In this document: positions 38,254 through 47,057 of the stretch, one piece after another
Layout: the number at the start of each line of letters is the position of its first letter
Numbering within the stretch: position 1 is the stretch's first letter
Origin: Arthrobacter sp. Leaf137
Lineage (GTDB): Bacteria > Actinomycetota > Actinomycetes > Actinomycetales > Micrococcaceae
DNA: 64,000 nucleotides
Reading direction: 5' to 3'
NCBI RefSeq assembly: GCF_001423525.1
Contig: NZ_LMOI01000002.1
Span: forward strand, 151,110-215,109
Translations under genes and position numbers: made by a program
The notes under the pieces: model-generated
The model's database searches: none
What the model saw: the letters and a program-made list of their open reading frames with translations, nothing else
What the model was told of the DNA's origin: nothing

Positions 38254-38400
38254 GGGGCGGAAAAGGGGAAAGGGAAGTCACTCATCACCTTCATTGCTAT
38301 CACGCCGCGCAGGCCCACAAACTGTGCAAGGCACCGCGTGACGCCCAGGCTTAGGATGAACCTGCCCCCACAAGGACACCGCGAAGGACAGGACACCGCC

Positions 38401-39360
38401 ATGCCGCACCGCCTTGCCATCCTCGACGACTACCAGGACGTGGCCCATGGCTACGCCGACTGGGCGGCCCTGGAAGCAGAAGGGGTCAAAGTTTCCACGT
38501 TCCGCGAACCCTTCGCCTCGCAGGATGCGCTGGTCTCGGCGCTCGCCGGCTCCACCATCGTGATCGCCATGCGGGAACGGACCGCCTTCCCGCGCGAAGT
38601 GTTCGAGAAACTGCCCGCCCTCGAACTGCTGGTGACCACGGGGATGGCCAACGCGTCCATCGACGTCGCCGCAGCCGCGGACCACGGCGTCACGGTCTGC
38701 GGAACACCCGGTTCGCCCGCGGCAGCCCCGGAGCTGACTTGGGCGCTGCTGCTGGCCATCGCACGGCACCTGCCGGCCGAGGAAGCCTCGCTGCGGGCCG
38801 GCTCCTGGCAGAAAACCGTAGGGGTGGAGCTGGTAGGCAAGACCCTGGGCGTGGTGGGGCTGGGCAAGATCGGGCGCCGGATTGCCGGCTACGGCCAAGC
38901 CTTCGGCATGGACGTTGTGGCGTGGAGCCAGAACCTCACAGCCGAAGCCGCGGCGGAGGCCGGGGTGCGGCTGGTATCGAAGGAGGAGCTGTTCCGCGCG
39001 TCCGACATCGCCACCCTCCACCTGCGGCTCTCCCCTCGCTCGGAGAACACCGTGGGTGAGCAGGAGCTGCGGCTGCTGGGCCCCGAAGGCATCCTGGTCA
39101 ACACCGCCCGCGGCCCCCTCGTGGACCAGGAAGCGCTGGTCCGGGCACTGAACGAAGGCTGGATCCGCGGCGCCGCCCTGGACGTTTTCGACCAGGAACC
39201 GCTGCAGGCCGGCCACCCGCTGCTGGCGGCCCCCAACACCGTCCTGTCACCGCACCTCGGCTACGTCACGCAGGAGAGCTACCGGCAGTTCTACGGCGGC
39301 GCCTTCGAGGACGTCACCGCCTGGCTGGCAGGCTCCCCCATCCGCACCATCACCCCCTGA
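38401..39360 (+). CDS. D-2-hydroxyacid dehydrogenase family protein
   Basis: 319 residues. NAD-dependent D-isomer 2-hydroxyacid dehydrogenase. Rossmann loop VVGLGKIGRRIAGYGQAFG, VNTARGPLVDQEAL with the catalytic Arg region, DVFDQEPL and the terminal catalytic HLGYVTQESY (His). The substrate is not determinable. The start MPHRLAILDDYQDVA is chosen because the frame remains open far upstream only as antisense of the MFS gene. A GNAT gene follows after 14 bp. Confidence 0.9.
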   Translation: MPHRLAILDDYQDVAHGYADWAALEAEGVKVSTFREPFASQDALVSALAGSTIVIAMRERTAFPREVFEKLPALELLVTTGMANASIDVAAAADHGVTVCGTPGSPAAAPELTWALLLAIARHLPAEEASLRAGSWQKTVGVELVGKTLGVVGLGKIGRRIAGYGQAFGMDVVAWSQNLTAEAAAEAGVRLVSKEELFRASDIATLHLRLSPRSENTVGEQELRLLGPEGILVNTARGPLVDQEALVRALNEGWIRGAALDVFDQEPLQAGHPLLAAPNTVLSPHLGYVTQESYRQFYGGAFEDVTAWLAGSPIRTITP

Positions 39361-39374
39361 CCCCGGAGTAACCC

Positions 39375-39908
39375 ATGAGCCACACCGTCCGCCGCGCCAC
39401 CATGGCCGACGCCGGCGCGCTGGCTGAGCTGGCGGCCGTCACCTTTCCGCTGGCCTGCCCGCCGTCGTCGTCGCCGGAGGATATCGCGGCGCACCTGGCA
39501 AACACGCTCAGCGAAGACCACTTCCGGGGCTACCTCGCCGATCCGGACATCACCATCCTGGTGCTGGACAGCGGCGACCGGCTTAACGGGTACAGCCTGC
39601 TGGTGGACCGGCCGGCGTCGGACCCGGACGTTGCCTCGGCCCTGACACTCACGCCGTCGGTGGAGCTCAGCAAGTGCTATGTGCATCCCGAACACCACGG
39701 ACTGGGTGCCGCCGCCGAACTGATGCATGCCAGTGTGCAGGCCGCCGGTGCGGCTGGCCGGGCCGGGATCTGGCTGGGCGTCAACAGCCAGAATGCCCGC
39801 GCCATCCGCTTCTACGGGAAGTCCGGGTTCCAGAAGGTGGGCACCAAGTCTTTCCGGCTGGGCAGCACCGTGGAACACGACTTCGTCCTCGAACGCGCCT
39901 TGCCGTAG
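39375..39908 (+). CDS. GNAT-family N-acetyltransferase
   Basis: 177 residues. Motif A-like VELSKCYVHPEHHGLGAAAE (acetyl-CoA loop HHGLGA) and C-terminal LGVNSQNARAIRFYGKSGFQ fit the GNAT fold. The acceptor is unknown. GGAGTAACCC precedes the ATG. It is probably co-transcribed with the dehydrogenase. The stop lies 4 bp from the convergent debranching-enzyme stop. Confidence 0.88.
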   Translation: MSHTVRRATMADAGALAELAAVTFPLACPPSSSPEDIAAHLANTLSEDHFRGYLADPDITILVLDSGDRLNGYSLLVDRPASDPDVASALTLTPSVELSKCYVHPEHHGLGAAAELMHASVQAAGAAGRAGIWLGVNSQNARAIRFYGKSGFQKVGTKSFRLGSTVEHDFVLERALP

Positions 39909-39912
39909 CTGC

Positions 39913-42093
39913 TTACGTGCCGGGCTGGTTCAGGCCGGCATGGTCTGAGGCGGCCTCCGGGCTTCCGGGCGGATACGCCAGCGGCGGGCGCGGCTGGGCC
40001 AGGAGCTTCAGGCCCGGGGGAAGTCCGTCAATGGTGCCGCTGGTGCCGGTGGCGGTGATGGTGACCCGGGAAGAGTCCAGCAGGACGTTTTCGGCCCGGA
40101 AGGTGCCCACGGTGTCCGGGAGGATCGGTGCCAGGTGCACTACCCCGCGGGTAAAGACAGGGTCGAAGCGGAGGAGGATCCGCGCCAGCTGGACAGGCGC
40201 CGCGGCAGCCCACGCCTGCGGCGAACATGCGGTGGGGTACGGCACGGGGCCGGGGAACTCACCGCGGTCGAAGCCACAAAAGAGTTCGGGCAGCCGGTTG
40301 TCGAAGTGTTCGGCTGCTTCGAAGACCCCCAGGGCCACCCGTCTTGCCTCGTCCACGAACCCGTAGCGCATCAGGCCTGTGGCCACCATGGCCGTATCGT
40401 GCGGCCAGACGGACCCGTTGTGGTAGCTGACCGGGTTGTAGGCGCCCATGTCCGAGGCGAGCGTGCGGATGCCCCACCCAGTGAACATTTGCGGGGACAT
40501 CAGGTGCTCCATGACGGACTGCGCCTTGTCCCGGTCCACGATGCCTGAGAAGAGGCAGTGGCCGATGTTGGAGGTCAGGGCGTCCACCGGGCGCTTGTCC
40601 TTGTCCAGCGCGACGGCGAAATAGCCTTTGTCCGGCAGCCAGAACTTTTTGTTGAACTCCTCTTTGAAGGCCGCTGCCTTTTCAGCCCAGTGGTGTTCCA
40701 GTTCCGGGTCCCCGTCCCAGTGCGCCAGCAGGGAGCGGCCCAGATAGGCCGAGTAGACGTAGGCCTGCACTTCGCAGAGGGCGATGGGCGGTTCGGCGAT
40801 GGTCCCGTCGGCGAAGTTGATGCCGTCCCACGAATCTTTCCAGCCCTGGTTGACCAGCCCGTGGTTGTTGGGGCGCAGGTATTCCACGAAACCGTCACCG
40901 TCGCGGTCGCCGTACTTCTCAATCCATTCCAGGGCCCGGTCCGCGTGGCTGAGCAGTGGCTGGATCACGTCCTTGGACAGTCCCCATCGGCTCAGTTCTC
41001 CGAGGACGGCCACGAACAGCGGGGTGGCGTCGGCGGTGCCGTAGTAGGCCGTGCCGCCGAGGGACAATCCGGCGGTGACCCCCAGCCGGACCTCGTGCGG
41101 GATGCGGCCGGGTTCCTCCTCGGAGTCGTTGTCCACCTTCTTGCCCTGGATGCCGGCCAGGGTCTGCAGTGTGCCAAGGGCAAGGTTGGGGTTGACCATC
41201 AGGCTCATGTAGGAGGTCAGCAGCGAGTCCCTGCCGAACAGCGCCATGAACCAGGGCGCCCCGGCGGCGACGGCCGCCCGGTCCGGATGGTGGGGGTCGA
41301 AGATGCGCAGTGCACCCAAGTCGCTTTGGCTGCGGTTGAGCAGGTCCTGGAGGCTGGCGTCTTCGATCCTGATCCGCGGTACGCCTTCTTCCCAGTCCAG
41401 GTGCCGGCGCACGCCTTCGCGGTGGTGCGGCAGTTGCCCCTCGCGGAAGGGCTGGTCCGGTGCTTCGCCGTTGACCAGGGGCACCACGATGATGCTGGTG
41501 GCCCACTTTCCCCGCGCCGGGACGGTGATGCGGAAGCGCAGGCCTTCGGTGCTGACCTCGGCATCCCTGGCGCCAACGGCGGTTCCGCGCTGCTGGCCGT
41601 GCCGCAAGGCCTCGATGATGAGCTTGCCGTCCCTGACGGTCCGGGTGGTGTCGTCGTTCCCCGTGGCGCGGCTGCCCTTGACCTCGAACAGGTCTGCCTG
41701 GTCCGCCTCCACCAGCAGCTCAATTTCGCAGTCCACCGGCTCGGATGCATAGTTTTCCAGCGTGATGTCGTCCTGCATGCCGGGACCGATGTGCCGCACC
41801 TGGCGGACCACCAGCGGGCTGTCGAACCTGCCGCCGGGCCATTTGGCCCGGCCCACGAACGTCGCTTTGAAGGGCTGCGGCCGCTGGGCTGTCAGGGGCT
41901 CACGCAGGGCCCCATTGACGCGGAGCATCCACCGCGAAACGATGCGGGTGTCCTGGAAGAACGCACCGTTCGTGCCGCCGTCGGAGGGGATGTCCCCGCT
42001 TCCGGACGAGATGCAGAAGGAGGATCCTTCCAGGACGGTGACCGATCCGGAATCGGACACGGATGCTTCGTTATCGGCGTTCCAGGCGGTCAT
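39913..42093 (-). CDS. Amylo-alpha-1,6-glucosidase/glycogen-debranching-type GH
   Basis: 726 residues. An N-terminal GDE_N_bis-type beta domain (SFCISSGSGDIPSD, GAFFQDTRIVSRW) is followed by an (alpha/alpha)6 catalytic domain with PWFMALFGRDSLLTSYMSL, DRDGDGFVEYLRPN and SVWPHDTAMVATGLMRYG. It belongs to the unlinked GDE/GH63-like group often found outside glycogen operons. No glycogen genes are near. The partner is the GT4 gene 59 bp upstream on the same strand. ATG at 42093, with GGGGAG upstream. Confidence 0.85.
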   Translation of the reverse strand: MTAWNADNEASVSDSGSVTVLEGSSFCISSGSGDIPSDGGTNGAFFQDTRIVSRWMLRVNGALREPLTAQRPQPFKATFVGRAKWPGGRFDSPLVVRQVRHIGPGMQDDITLENYASEPVDCEIELLVEADQADLFEVKGSRATGNDDTTRTVRDGKLIIEALRHGQQRGTAVGARDAEVSTEGLRFRITVPARGKWATSIIVVPLVNGEAPDQPFREGQLPHHREGVRRHLDWEEGVPRIRIEDASLQDLLNRSQSDLGALRIFDPHHPDRAAVAAGAPWFMALFGRDSLLTSYMSLMVNPNLALGTLQTLAGIQGKKVDNDSEEEPGRIPHEVRLGVTAGLSLGGTAYYGTADATPLFVAVLGELSRWGLSKDVIQPLLSHADRALEWIEKYGDRDGDGFVEYLRPNNHGLVNQGWKDSWDGINFADGTIAEPPIALCEVQAYVYSAYLGRSLLAHWDGDPELEHHWAEKAAAFKEEFNKKFWLPDKGYFAVALDKDKRPVDALTSNIGHCLFSGIVDRDKAQSVMEHLMSPQMFTGWGIRTLASDMGAYNPVSYHNGSVWPHDTAMVATGLMRYGFVDEARRVALGVFEAAEHFDNRLPELFCGFDRGEFPGPVPYPTACSPQAWAAAAPVQLARILLRFDPVFTRGVVHLAPILPDTVGTFRAENVLLDSSRVTITATGTSGTIDGLPPGLKLLAQPRPPLAYPPGSPEAASDHAGLNQPGT

Positions 42094-42152
42094 CAGGGAC
42101 TCCCCTCTCAAGCGACGAGGTGCTGCCCGAAAATCCGGGAAGCACCGTTGCC

Positions 42153-43214
42153 CTATCGATTCTGGTCCACCGGGACGGCATGCGGAACCCCCGCCGGAGG
42201 CCGCCTTTCAATCAGTTCGGCATATAGGCGCAGGTGGTCCGCCACCATCCGCTCTGCACTGAAGCGCCCCTGCACCGCGCTGCGGCACACCGCCCTGTCC
42301 AGGCCTGCGGCGGCCGGAATGAAGTCCGCTAACTGTTCGGTGGCGCCCAGGAAGCCCGTTCGCCCGTGCTCCACAATCTCCTCCGCGGCTCCCACAGCGG
42401 TTCCAACCACCGGCGTTCCGGTGGCGAGGGCCTCGATCATGACCAGGCCGAAGGGCTCGGCCCATTGGATGGGGTTAAGGAATGCCACCGCTTCCCCCAT
42501 CAGGCGGTATTTGGTCGCGTCATCCACCTCCCCCATAAAGTCCTCGTTGGAGCCCAGCATGGGTTCAACCACATCCCGGAAATAGCGCACCTCCTCCGGT
42601 TCCCGCATCTTCACCGCGATCTTCAGGCGCATCCCCACCTCACGGGCGATGCTGATGGCTTCCAGCAGGCCCTTGTCCGGGCAGGACCGGCCCACGAAGC
42701 ACAGGTAACCGCCTCCTCCCGTTCCCACCGGAACCGCCGCGAGGTCCATACCGTGGTGAATCACCCGGGTGACGGGCACGCCGGGAGCATGCGAGGCCTG
42801 GTCCCGGGAGATGGCGATCACCGCCCCTGCCCGGGCTATGGCGCGATAGATGTCGGCCGCCCTGGCATGCAGGGGTCCGTGGATGGTGGTCACCACCGGA
42901 ATCCCTCCGGGCCGGTGCATGTAGAGGGGGCCGGCAAGGGTGTGGTCATGGATGATGTCCACGTCCGCCAGCCCCTCATAGGCCCTGACCACGTGGCTAA
43001 GCTCCGACAGGCTGGTGCCCATGCCCGTATAGTCCGCCGGGCGCATGCCAGGGACAAGGGGCACCGGGCAGGTACTTTCAGTGGGTGCGGCCAGGAGTAC
43101 CTCGTGGCCGCGTGCGGCGAAGCCCCGGGCAAGGGTGTCCACCACCCGTTCCGTCCCGCCGTACGTTGCCGGTGGAACAGGAATCCATGGTCCTGATACC
43201 AAGCCAATCCGCAT
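42153..43214 (-). CDS. Glycosyltransferase family 4
   Basis: 353-residue GT-B enzyme. N-terminal GPWIPVPPATYGGTERVVDT, middle TIHGPLHARAADIY and VIHHGMDLAAVP, C-terminal FVGRSCPDKG and the EX7E-type EPFGLVMIEALATGTPVVG. Nucleotide-sugar dependent and retaining by family. GGGAGGTCAGG precedes the ATG at 43214. It forms a two-gene unit with the debranching-type hydrolase, suggesting synthesis and trimming of one glycan or oligosaccharide. Confidence 0.88.
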   Translation of the reverse strand: MRIGLVSGPWIPVPPATYGGTERVVDTLARGFAARGHEVLLAAPTESTCPVPLVPGMRPADYTGMGTSLSELSHVVRAYEGLADVDIIHDHTLAGPLYMHRPGGIPVVTTIHGPLHARAADIYRAIARAGAVIAISRDQASHAPGVPVTRVIHHGMDLAAVPVGTGGGGYLCFVGRSCPDKGLLEAISIAREVGMRLKIAVKMREPEEVRYFRDVVEPMLGSNEDFMGEVDDATKYRLMGEAVAFLNPIQWAEPFGLVMIEALATGTPVVGTAVGAAEEIVEHGRTGFLGATEQLADFIPAAAGLDRAVCRSAVQGRFSAERMVADHLRLYAELIERRPPAGVPHAVPVDQNR

Positions 43215-43431
43215 CCTGACCTCCCAGGTGAGACGGGCCGGGCTCCCCAGCGGGCCGGGCGCCACCCCGCCGCGGTACGCAATGCCGCAGTGGAATGTTT
43301 GGGTTTCCGCGGTCCATTACTGGGCCTCTGTTCAGACTATTGCGCAGGATGCGGCGGCCCACAAGACCTACCGTGGGGTATCTCACACCCGGGCCCGGAA
43401 TGGCGGCAGAACCGCACCGGTTATGCAGTCC

Positions 43432-44130
43432 ATGAAGATTGAGATCTGGTCCGACGTTGCCTGCCCGTGGTGTTTCATCGGCAAGCGCCGCTTCGAGGCC
43501 GCCCTGGCTGACTTCCCGCACCGCGACGCGGTTGAGGTGCAGTGGCGCAGCTACCAGCTCGATCCCGGCCTCCCCGAGCACTACGACGGCACCGAACTTG
43601 AGTACCTCAGCACCCGCAAGGGCATGGCACCGCAGCAGGTCTCCCAGATGTTCAACCATGTGGCGGAGCAGGCCAGGGGTGAGGGCCTGGAGTACCGGTT
43701 CGACAACGTGGTGGTGGCCAACAGCTTCACTGCGCACCGCCTGATCCACCTGGCCGCCGCGCACGGCCAGCAGGACGCCGCCAAGGAGCGCCTGCTCAGC
43801 GACCACTTCGAGCATGGCAAGGACATCGGCAGCCGGGACTACCTGGCCGCGCTGGGCAGCGACCTCGAAATTCCGGACGCCGAGGTGGAAGCGCTTTTCA
43901 CCACCGACAAGTACGCCGACGACGTCCGCAACGATGTCGAGGAAGGCCGTGCCCTGGGCATCAGCGGGGTGCCGTTCTTTGTCATCGACCGGAAGTTCGG
44001 CCTCTCCGGAGCGCAGCCCACCGAAACCTTCACCGCTGCCCTCAACCAGGCATGGCAGGACGCCAACCCCCTGGTTCTGGTCAACTCCGGCGACGGCGAA
44101 GCCTGCGGCCCGGATGGTTGCAGCGTCTGA
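43432..44130 (+). CDS. DsbA-family oxidoreductase (FrnE-like)
   Basis: 232 residues. Thioredoxin-fold with active site CPWC (Cys11, Cys14) right after the first strand, and cis-Pro loop GISGVPFFVID. The helical insertion LEYLSTRKGMAPQQVSQMF fits 2-hydroxychromene isomerase/DsbA (FrnE) proteins. No signal peptide, so it is a cytosolic disulfide or isomerase enzyme. C-terminal CGPDGC adds a second Cys pair. An ATG three codons upstream (43423) is possible. Confidence 0.88.
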   Translation: MKIEIWSDVACPWCFIGKRRFEAALADFPHRDAVEVQWRSYQLDPGLPEHYDGTELEYLSTRKGMAPQQVSQMFNHVAEQARGEGLEYRFDNVVVANSFTAHRLIHLAAAHGQQDAAKERLLSDHFEHGKDIGSRDYLAALGSDLEIPDAEVEALFTTDKYADDVRNDVEEGRALGISGVPFFVIDRKFGLSGAQPTETFTAALNQAWQDANPLVLVNSGDGEACGPDGCSV

Positions 44131-44160
44131 CCCGGCTGCAGGCGGGGCACTCACCGTTTA

Positions 44161-44183
44161 GTGACACATCGCGGTAAAGTGTC
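44161..44183 (+). promoter_or_regulatory. Leaderless TetR promoter with half-sites GTGACAC and GTGTC
   Basis: TAAAGT (44175-44180) ends 6 nt before the ATG at 44187. GTGACAC at 44161-44167 and GTGTC at 44179-44183 form an imperfect inverted pair spanning the -10, a likely auto-operator. Confidence 0.45.
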
Positions 44184-44186
44184 TGT

Positions 44187-44837
44187 ATGCCCAGGATTTC
44201 AGCGGCCACCAACGCAGCACAACGCGCCGACACCCAACGCCGCATCCTGACGGCCTTCGGCGAACTGCTCTTCTCGCACGGCCTGCCCGGGCTGACCATG
44301 ACCGACGTCGCCCGGCACGCCGGCGTGGGGCGCACGGCCGTGTACAACTACTACGCGGACATCGAAGAGCTGCTGATTTCCTATGCCCTGGAGGAGACGG
44401 AAAAGTTCCTCGCGGAGCTGCGGGAGGCGCTCGGCCGGCTCGACAATCCGGTGGAGCGGCTGGCCCTGTACGTGCGCGCGCAGGTGGAGGACCTCACCCG
44501 GCGCCACCTGCCGCCCGGACCTGCCATGGGCGCGGTGCTCTCGCCGTCGTCCTTTGCCAAACTCGCCGACCATGTAGGCGAGCTGAGCGTGCTCCTGCAG
44601 GGCATTCTGCGTGACGGCATGGACCAGGGCTACCTGCCTGCCGCGGACGTGGGCCAGCAGTCGCAGCTGATCCTGGGAACCCTGTCCTCGAGCGCGGCCA
44701 GGGGCAGCGACGAGCCCGCGGAACTGGAAGCGCGGGTGGCGCGGACCGTGCGGTTCATCCAACTGGGCGCCGGGGCAAGGTTCGACGACGGCGGCCGGCC
44801 CGTCCGGTTGGCACCGCTTCGCGCCGTGGCCGGCTGA
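44187..44837 (+). CDS. TetR-family transcriptional regulator
   Basis: 216 residues. HTH: LTMTDVARHAGVGRTAVYNYY near residue 45. The C-terminal domain is unassigned. No adjacent obvious target on the same strand, so it may control itself or distant genes. The start is fixed by the leaderless -10 spacing. Confidence 0.9.
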   Translation: MPRISAATNAAQRADTQRRILTAFGELLFSHGLPGLTMTDVARHAGVGRTAVYNYYADIEELLISYALEETEKFLAELREALGRLDNPVERLALYVRAQVEDLTRRHLPPGPAMGAVLSPSSFAKLADHVGELSVLLQGILRDGMDQGYLPAADVGQQSQLILGTLSSSAARGSDEPAELEARVARTVRFIQLGAGARFDDGGRPVRLAPLRAVAG

Positions 44838-44903
44838 GTTGCCCCATCACTTCAGGTCCCCACAAGCCGGGTTTAGCAGCCCGGGCTGATATGGCAGCGG
44901 GCG

Positions 44904-45581
44904 TCAGGAGGCGGGGGCTGCCGAGGGCATCACGGGCCACATGTCATCGTCCGCCACCCGCCGGCTTTCCCTGGGGCAGCTCAGCGTGCCGGGAGTCTGG
45001 TCCACCAGTTCCGGCGGCGCAAGTGCCCGGTAATCCTGCGACAGGATGACGTCCACGGTGCCGTCCGTCCGGCTGTCCTGGAAGTAGTCCGATCCCGGCA
45101 GGTTCCGCTGGACACTGAAGGCTGCGGACTGCCCGGCCGCTCCGGAGATCACTGCGGCAACCCCGCGGTAGCTGGGCTCGGTGTTGCCGACCGCGGCCAC
45201 CACGAATTTGCGCGCGAGGAAATCATCCGCCACGGATTTCGCCAGCCCTGGCCTGCTGGTGGAGTTGTAGACGTTCAGGTTGACCTGTTCGTTCGGCGTG
45301 TAGTCGAACGTTGCGGCCGGGCAGGCGCTGACGGTCTTCGCGGCCGGCTCCGCAGAGGGGATGCTGAACCGCCCGTTGATGATGGCAAGAGCCGTGATAA
45401 TGCCCGCTGCGATCAGTCCGATCAGGAGCACCAGGACCACGGCGTGCAGCACCCGGCGCCGTACGCGGGCGGTGTCGTCGGCGTTCCGGCCGGCGTCGAA
45501 CGTGGCCCGCAGCTCCTGCCCGCTGACCACATGATGTCCATGCAGGACGCTGACGTCCTGCGGCTTCTTCTTCCTAGCCAT
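44904..45581 (-). CDS. LytR C-terminal domain membrane protein
   Basis: 225 residues. Basic cytosolic N-terminus (MARKKKPQ), one membrane helix about 46-68 (VVLVLLIGLIAAGIITALAI), then an extracytoplasmic LytR_C domain with VNLNVYNSTSRPGLAKSVAD and VILSQDYRALAPPELV. The family often occurs with cell-envelope LCP proteins. Its start overlaps the 3' end of the upstream gene by 8 bp, so they form a coupled pair. Confidence 0.8.
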   Translation of the reverse strand: MARKKKPQDVSVLHGHHVVSGQELRATFDAGRNADDTARVRRRVLHAVVLVLLIGLIAAGIITALAIINGRFSIPSAEPAAKTVSACPAATFDYTPNEQVNLNVYNSTSRPGLAKSVADDFLARKFVVAAVGNTEPSYRGVAAVISGAAGQSAAFSVQRNLPGSDYFQDSRTDGTVDVILSQDYRALAPPELVDQTPGTLSCPRESRRVADDDMWPVMPSAAPAS

Positions 45582-45876
45582 CTATCACCAGGACCCGGGC
45601 GTGGATCGCGGTGCGCTGGTGCAGGGCAGTCCGGACCGCGCGGTGCAGCCCGTCCTCCAGGTACAGGGTTCCCTGGTATTGCACCACGTGCGGGAACAGG
45701 TCGCCGAAGAATGTGGAGTCCTCCGCCAGCAGCGCTTCCAGGTCCAGGGTGCGCTTGGTGGTTACCAGTTCGTCCAGCCGGACCGGCCGCGGCGGCAGCG
45801 AGGCCCAGTCCTTGGGCGTGCTGTAACCATGGTCGGGGTAAGGGCGGCCCTCGCCCACAGCTTTGAATATCACCAT
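45574..45876 (-). CDS. Conserved actinobacterial protein with ParB-like helix motif
   Basis: 100 residues. YLEDGLHRAVRTALHQR resembles the ParB/sulfiredoxin-like catalytic motif. KAVGEGRPYPDHGYS and LEALLAEDSTFFGDLFPHV look conserved. Such proteins have been labelled VapB-like antitoxins in databases, but no toxin is next door. It is co-transcribed with the LytR_C gene, its stop overlapping by 8 bp. Confidence 0.65.
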   Translation of the reverse strand: MVIFKAVGEGRPYPDHGYSTPKDWASLPPRPVRLDELVTTKRTLDLEALLAEDSTFFGDLFPHVVQYQGTLYLEDGLHRAVRTALHQRTAIHARVLVIDG

Positions 45877-46020
45877 GCCACCCTAGGCATCCTGCCGACG
45901 GCAGCGGAAGTACCCGGCCGTGCCGCCTTAAGGTTGTAGCCAAACGGTGACCATGTCACACGCGGTGACCTTTGCACAGCCGGAGCGGGGAGTTGACCAC
46001 CCAACTGAGACAATGGATCC

Positions 46021-46950
46021 ATGACAGCATCCGAAGCCCCCGCCATGTCCGTGACCGGAACCCGCCTGCCGTCAACCCCGCCGCTGGCCCTCCTGCTGGA
46101 TGTGGACGGGCCGATAGCCAGCCCGGTCACGCGGAACGTCAGGCCGGCCATCATCGGGGACCTTGTGGCCCTTGCCGCCGCCGGCATCCCCGTCATTTTC
46201 AACACCGGCCGTTCGGATGCCTTCATCCGCGAGCAGGTCATGGAGCCGATGCTCGCTGCGGGCATCCCGGACGGCACCGTCATCCATGCGGTCTGCGAGA
46301 AGGGCGCGGTGTGGTTCAGCTATACCGCCGCGGGCCCCGGCCCGGTCCACGTTGACCGCGAGCTGGCCGTCCCTGCCGCGTACGGCGACGATATCCGCCG
46401 CCTGGTGGCCGAGGACTACAGCGCACACATGTTCTTCGACGAAACAAAGCGTGCCATGGTGTCCGTGGAGCAGCACATCGAGGTGCCCAGCGCTGACTAC
46501 CTTGCCGAACAGAAACTCTTTGACGCGGACGCCATGGAGCTGATGGCCCGCCACGGCCTGGGCGTGGTGCGCCTGGACCACCACGCGCCGAATTCCGACG
46601 ACGACGTGGACTACCGCGTGGACCCCACCATTATCTCCACCGACATTGAGTCGGTGCGGCTGGGCAAGGACCTGGGGGCGAGCCGGGCGGTTGAACTGCT
46701 GGCCGCCCAAGGGATCACGCCTGACGCCTGGCGGACGGTGGGTGATTCCCGGACCGATTACGCCATGGCTGACTGGCTGCACCACAACGACCATCCGGTC
46801 AAACATGTGGACGTCCGGCCCGCTGATGGCGTCCCGGAGAAACCGTACGATATCCTGACGGCCACGGACCTGGGACTCTCAGATTCGGTCATCCACGACG
46901 ACGCCGGCGGCGCCTTCCTGCGCAGCTGGCGGGAGGCGCTGGGCGCCTGA
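46021..46950 (+). CDS. HAD-superfamily hydrolase
   Basis: 309 residues. Motif I LLDVDGPIASP (nucleophile Asp27, Asp29), motif II FNTGRSDAF, motif III Lys in RLGKDLGA, and motif IV GDSRTDYAMADWL. The cap between motifs II and III is of the Cof/sucrose-phosphatase type. A sugar-phosphate or trehalose-phosphate substrate is possible but not shown. GACAAT ends 6 nt before the ATG (weak leaderless box). Confidence 0.8.
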   Translation: MTASEAPAMSVTGTRLPSTPPLALLLDVDGPIASPVTRNVRPAIIGDLVALAAAGIPVIFNTGRSDAFIREQVMEPMLAAGIPDGTVIHAVCEKGAVWFSYTAAGPGPVHVDRELAVPAAYGDDIRRLVAEDYSAHMFFDETKRAMVSVEQHIEVPSADYLAEQKLFDADAMELMARHGLGVVRLDHHAPNSDDDVDYRVDPTIISTDIESVRLGKDLGASRAVELLAAQGITPDAWRTVGDSRTDYAMADWLHHNDHPVKHVDVRPADGVPEKPYDILTATDLGLSDSVIHDDAGGAFLRSWREALGA

Positions 46951-47057
46951 CGCCGGATCCTTCCCCGCGGCACCCGGTCCCGGGCGGCCCGCCACATCCC
47001 GCTTGGCGCGGGCATGCCGACGCAAGCGAAACAAGCTGTTTCCCCCGCGCGGCTATC

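Noticed and set aside
37006-38400. Very long in-frame extension upstream of the D-2-hydroxyacid dehydrogenase
   Set aside because: It runs antisense through the MFS transporter gene and has no domain match. The dehydrogenase fold starts at 38401.
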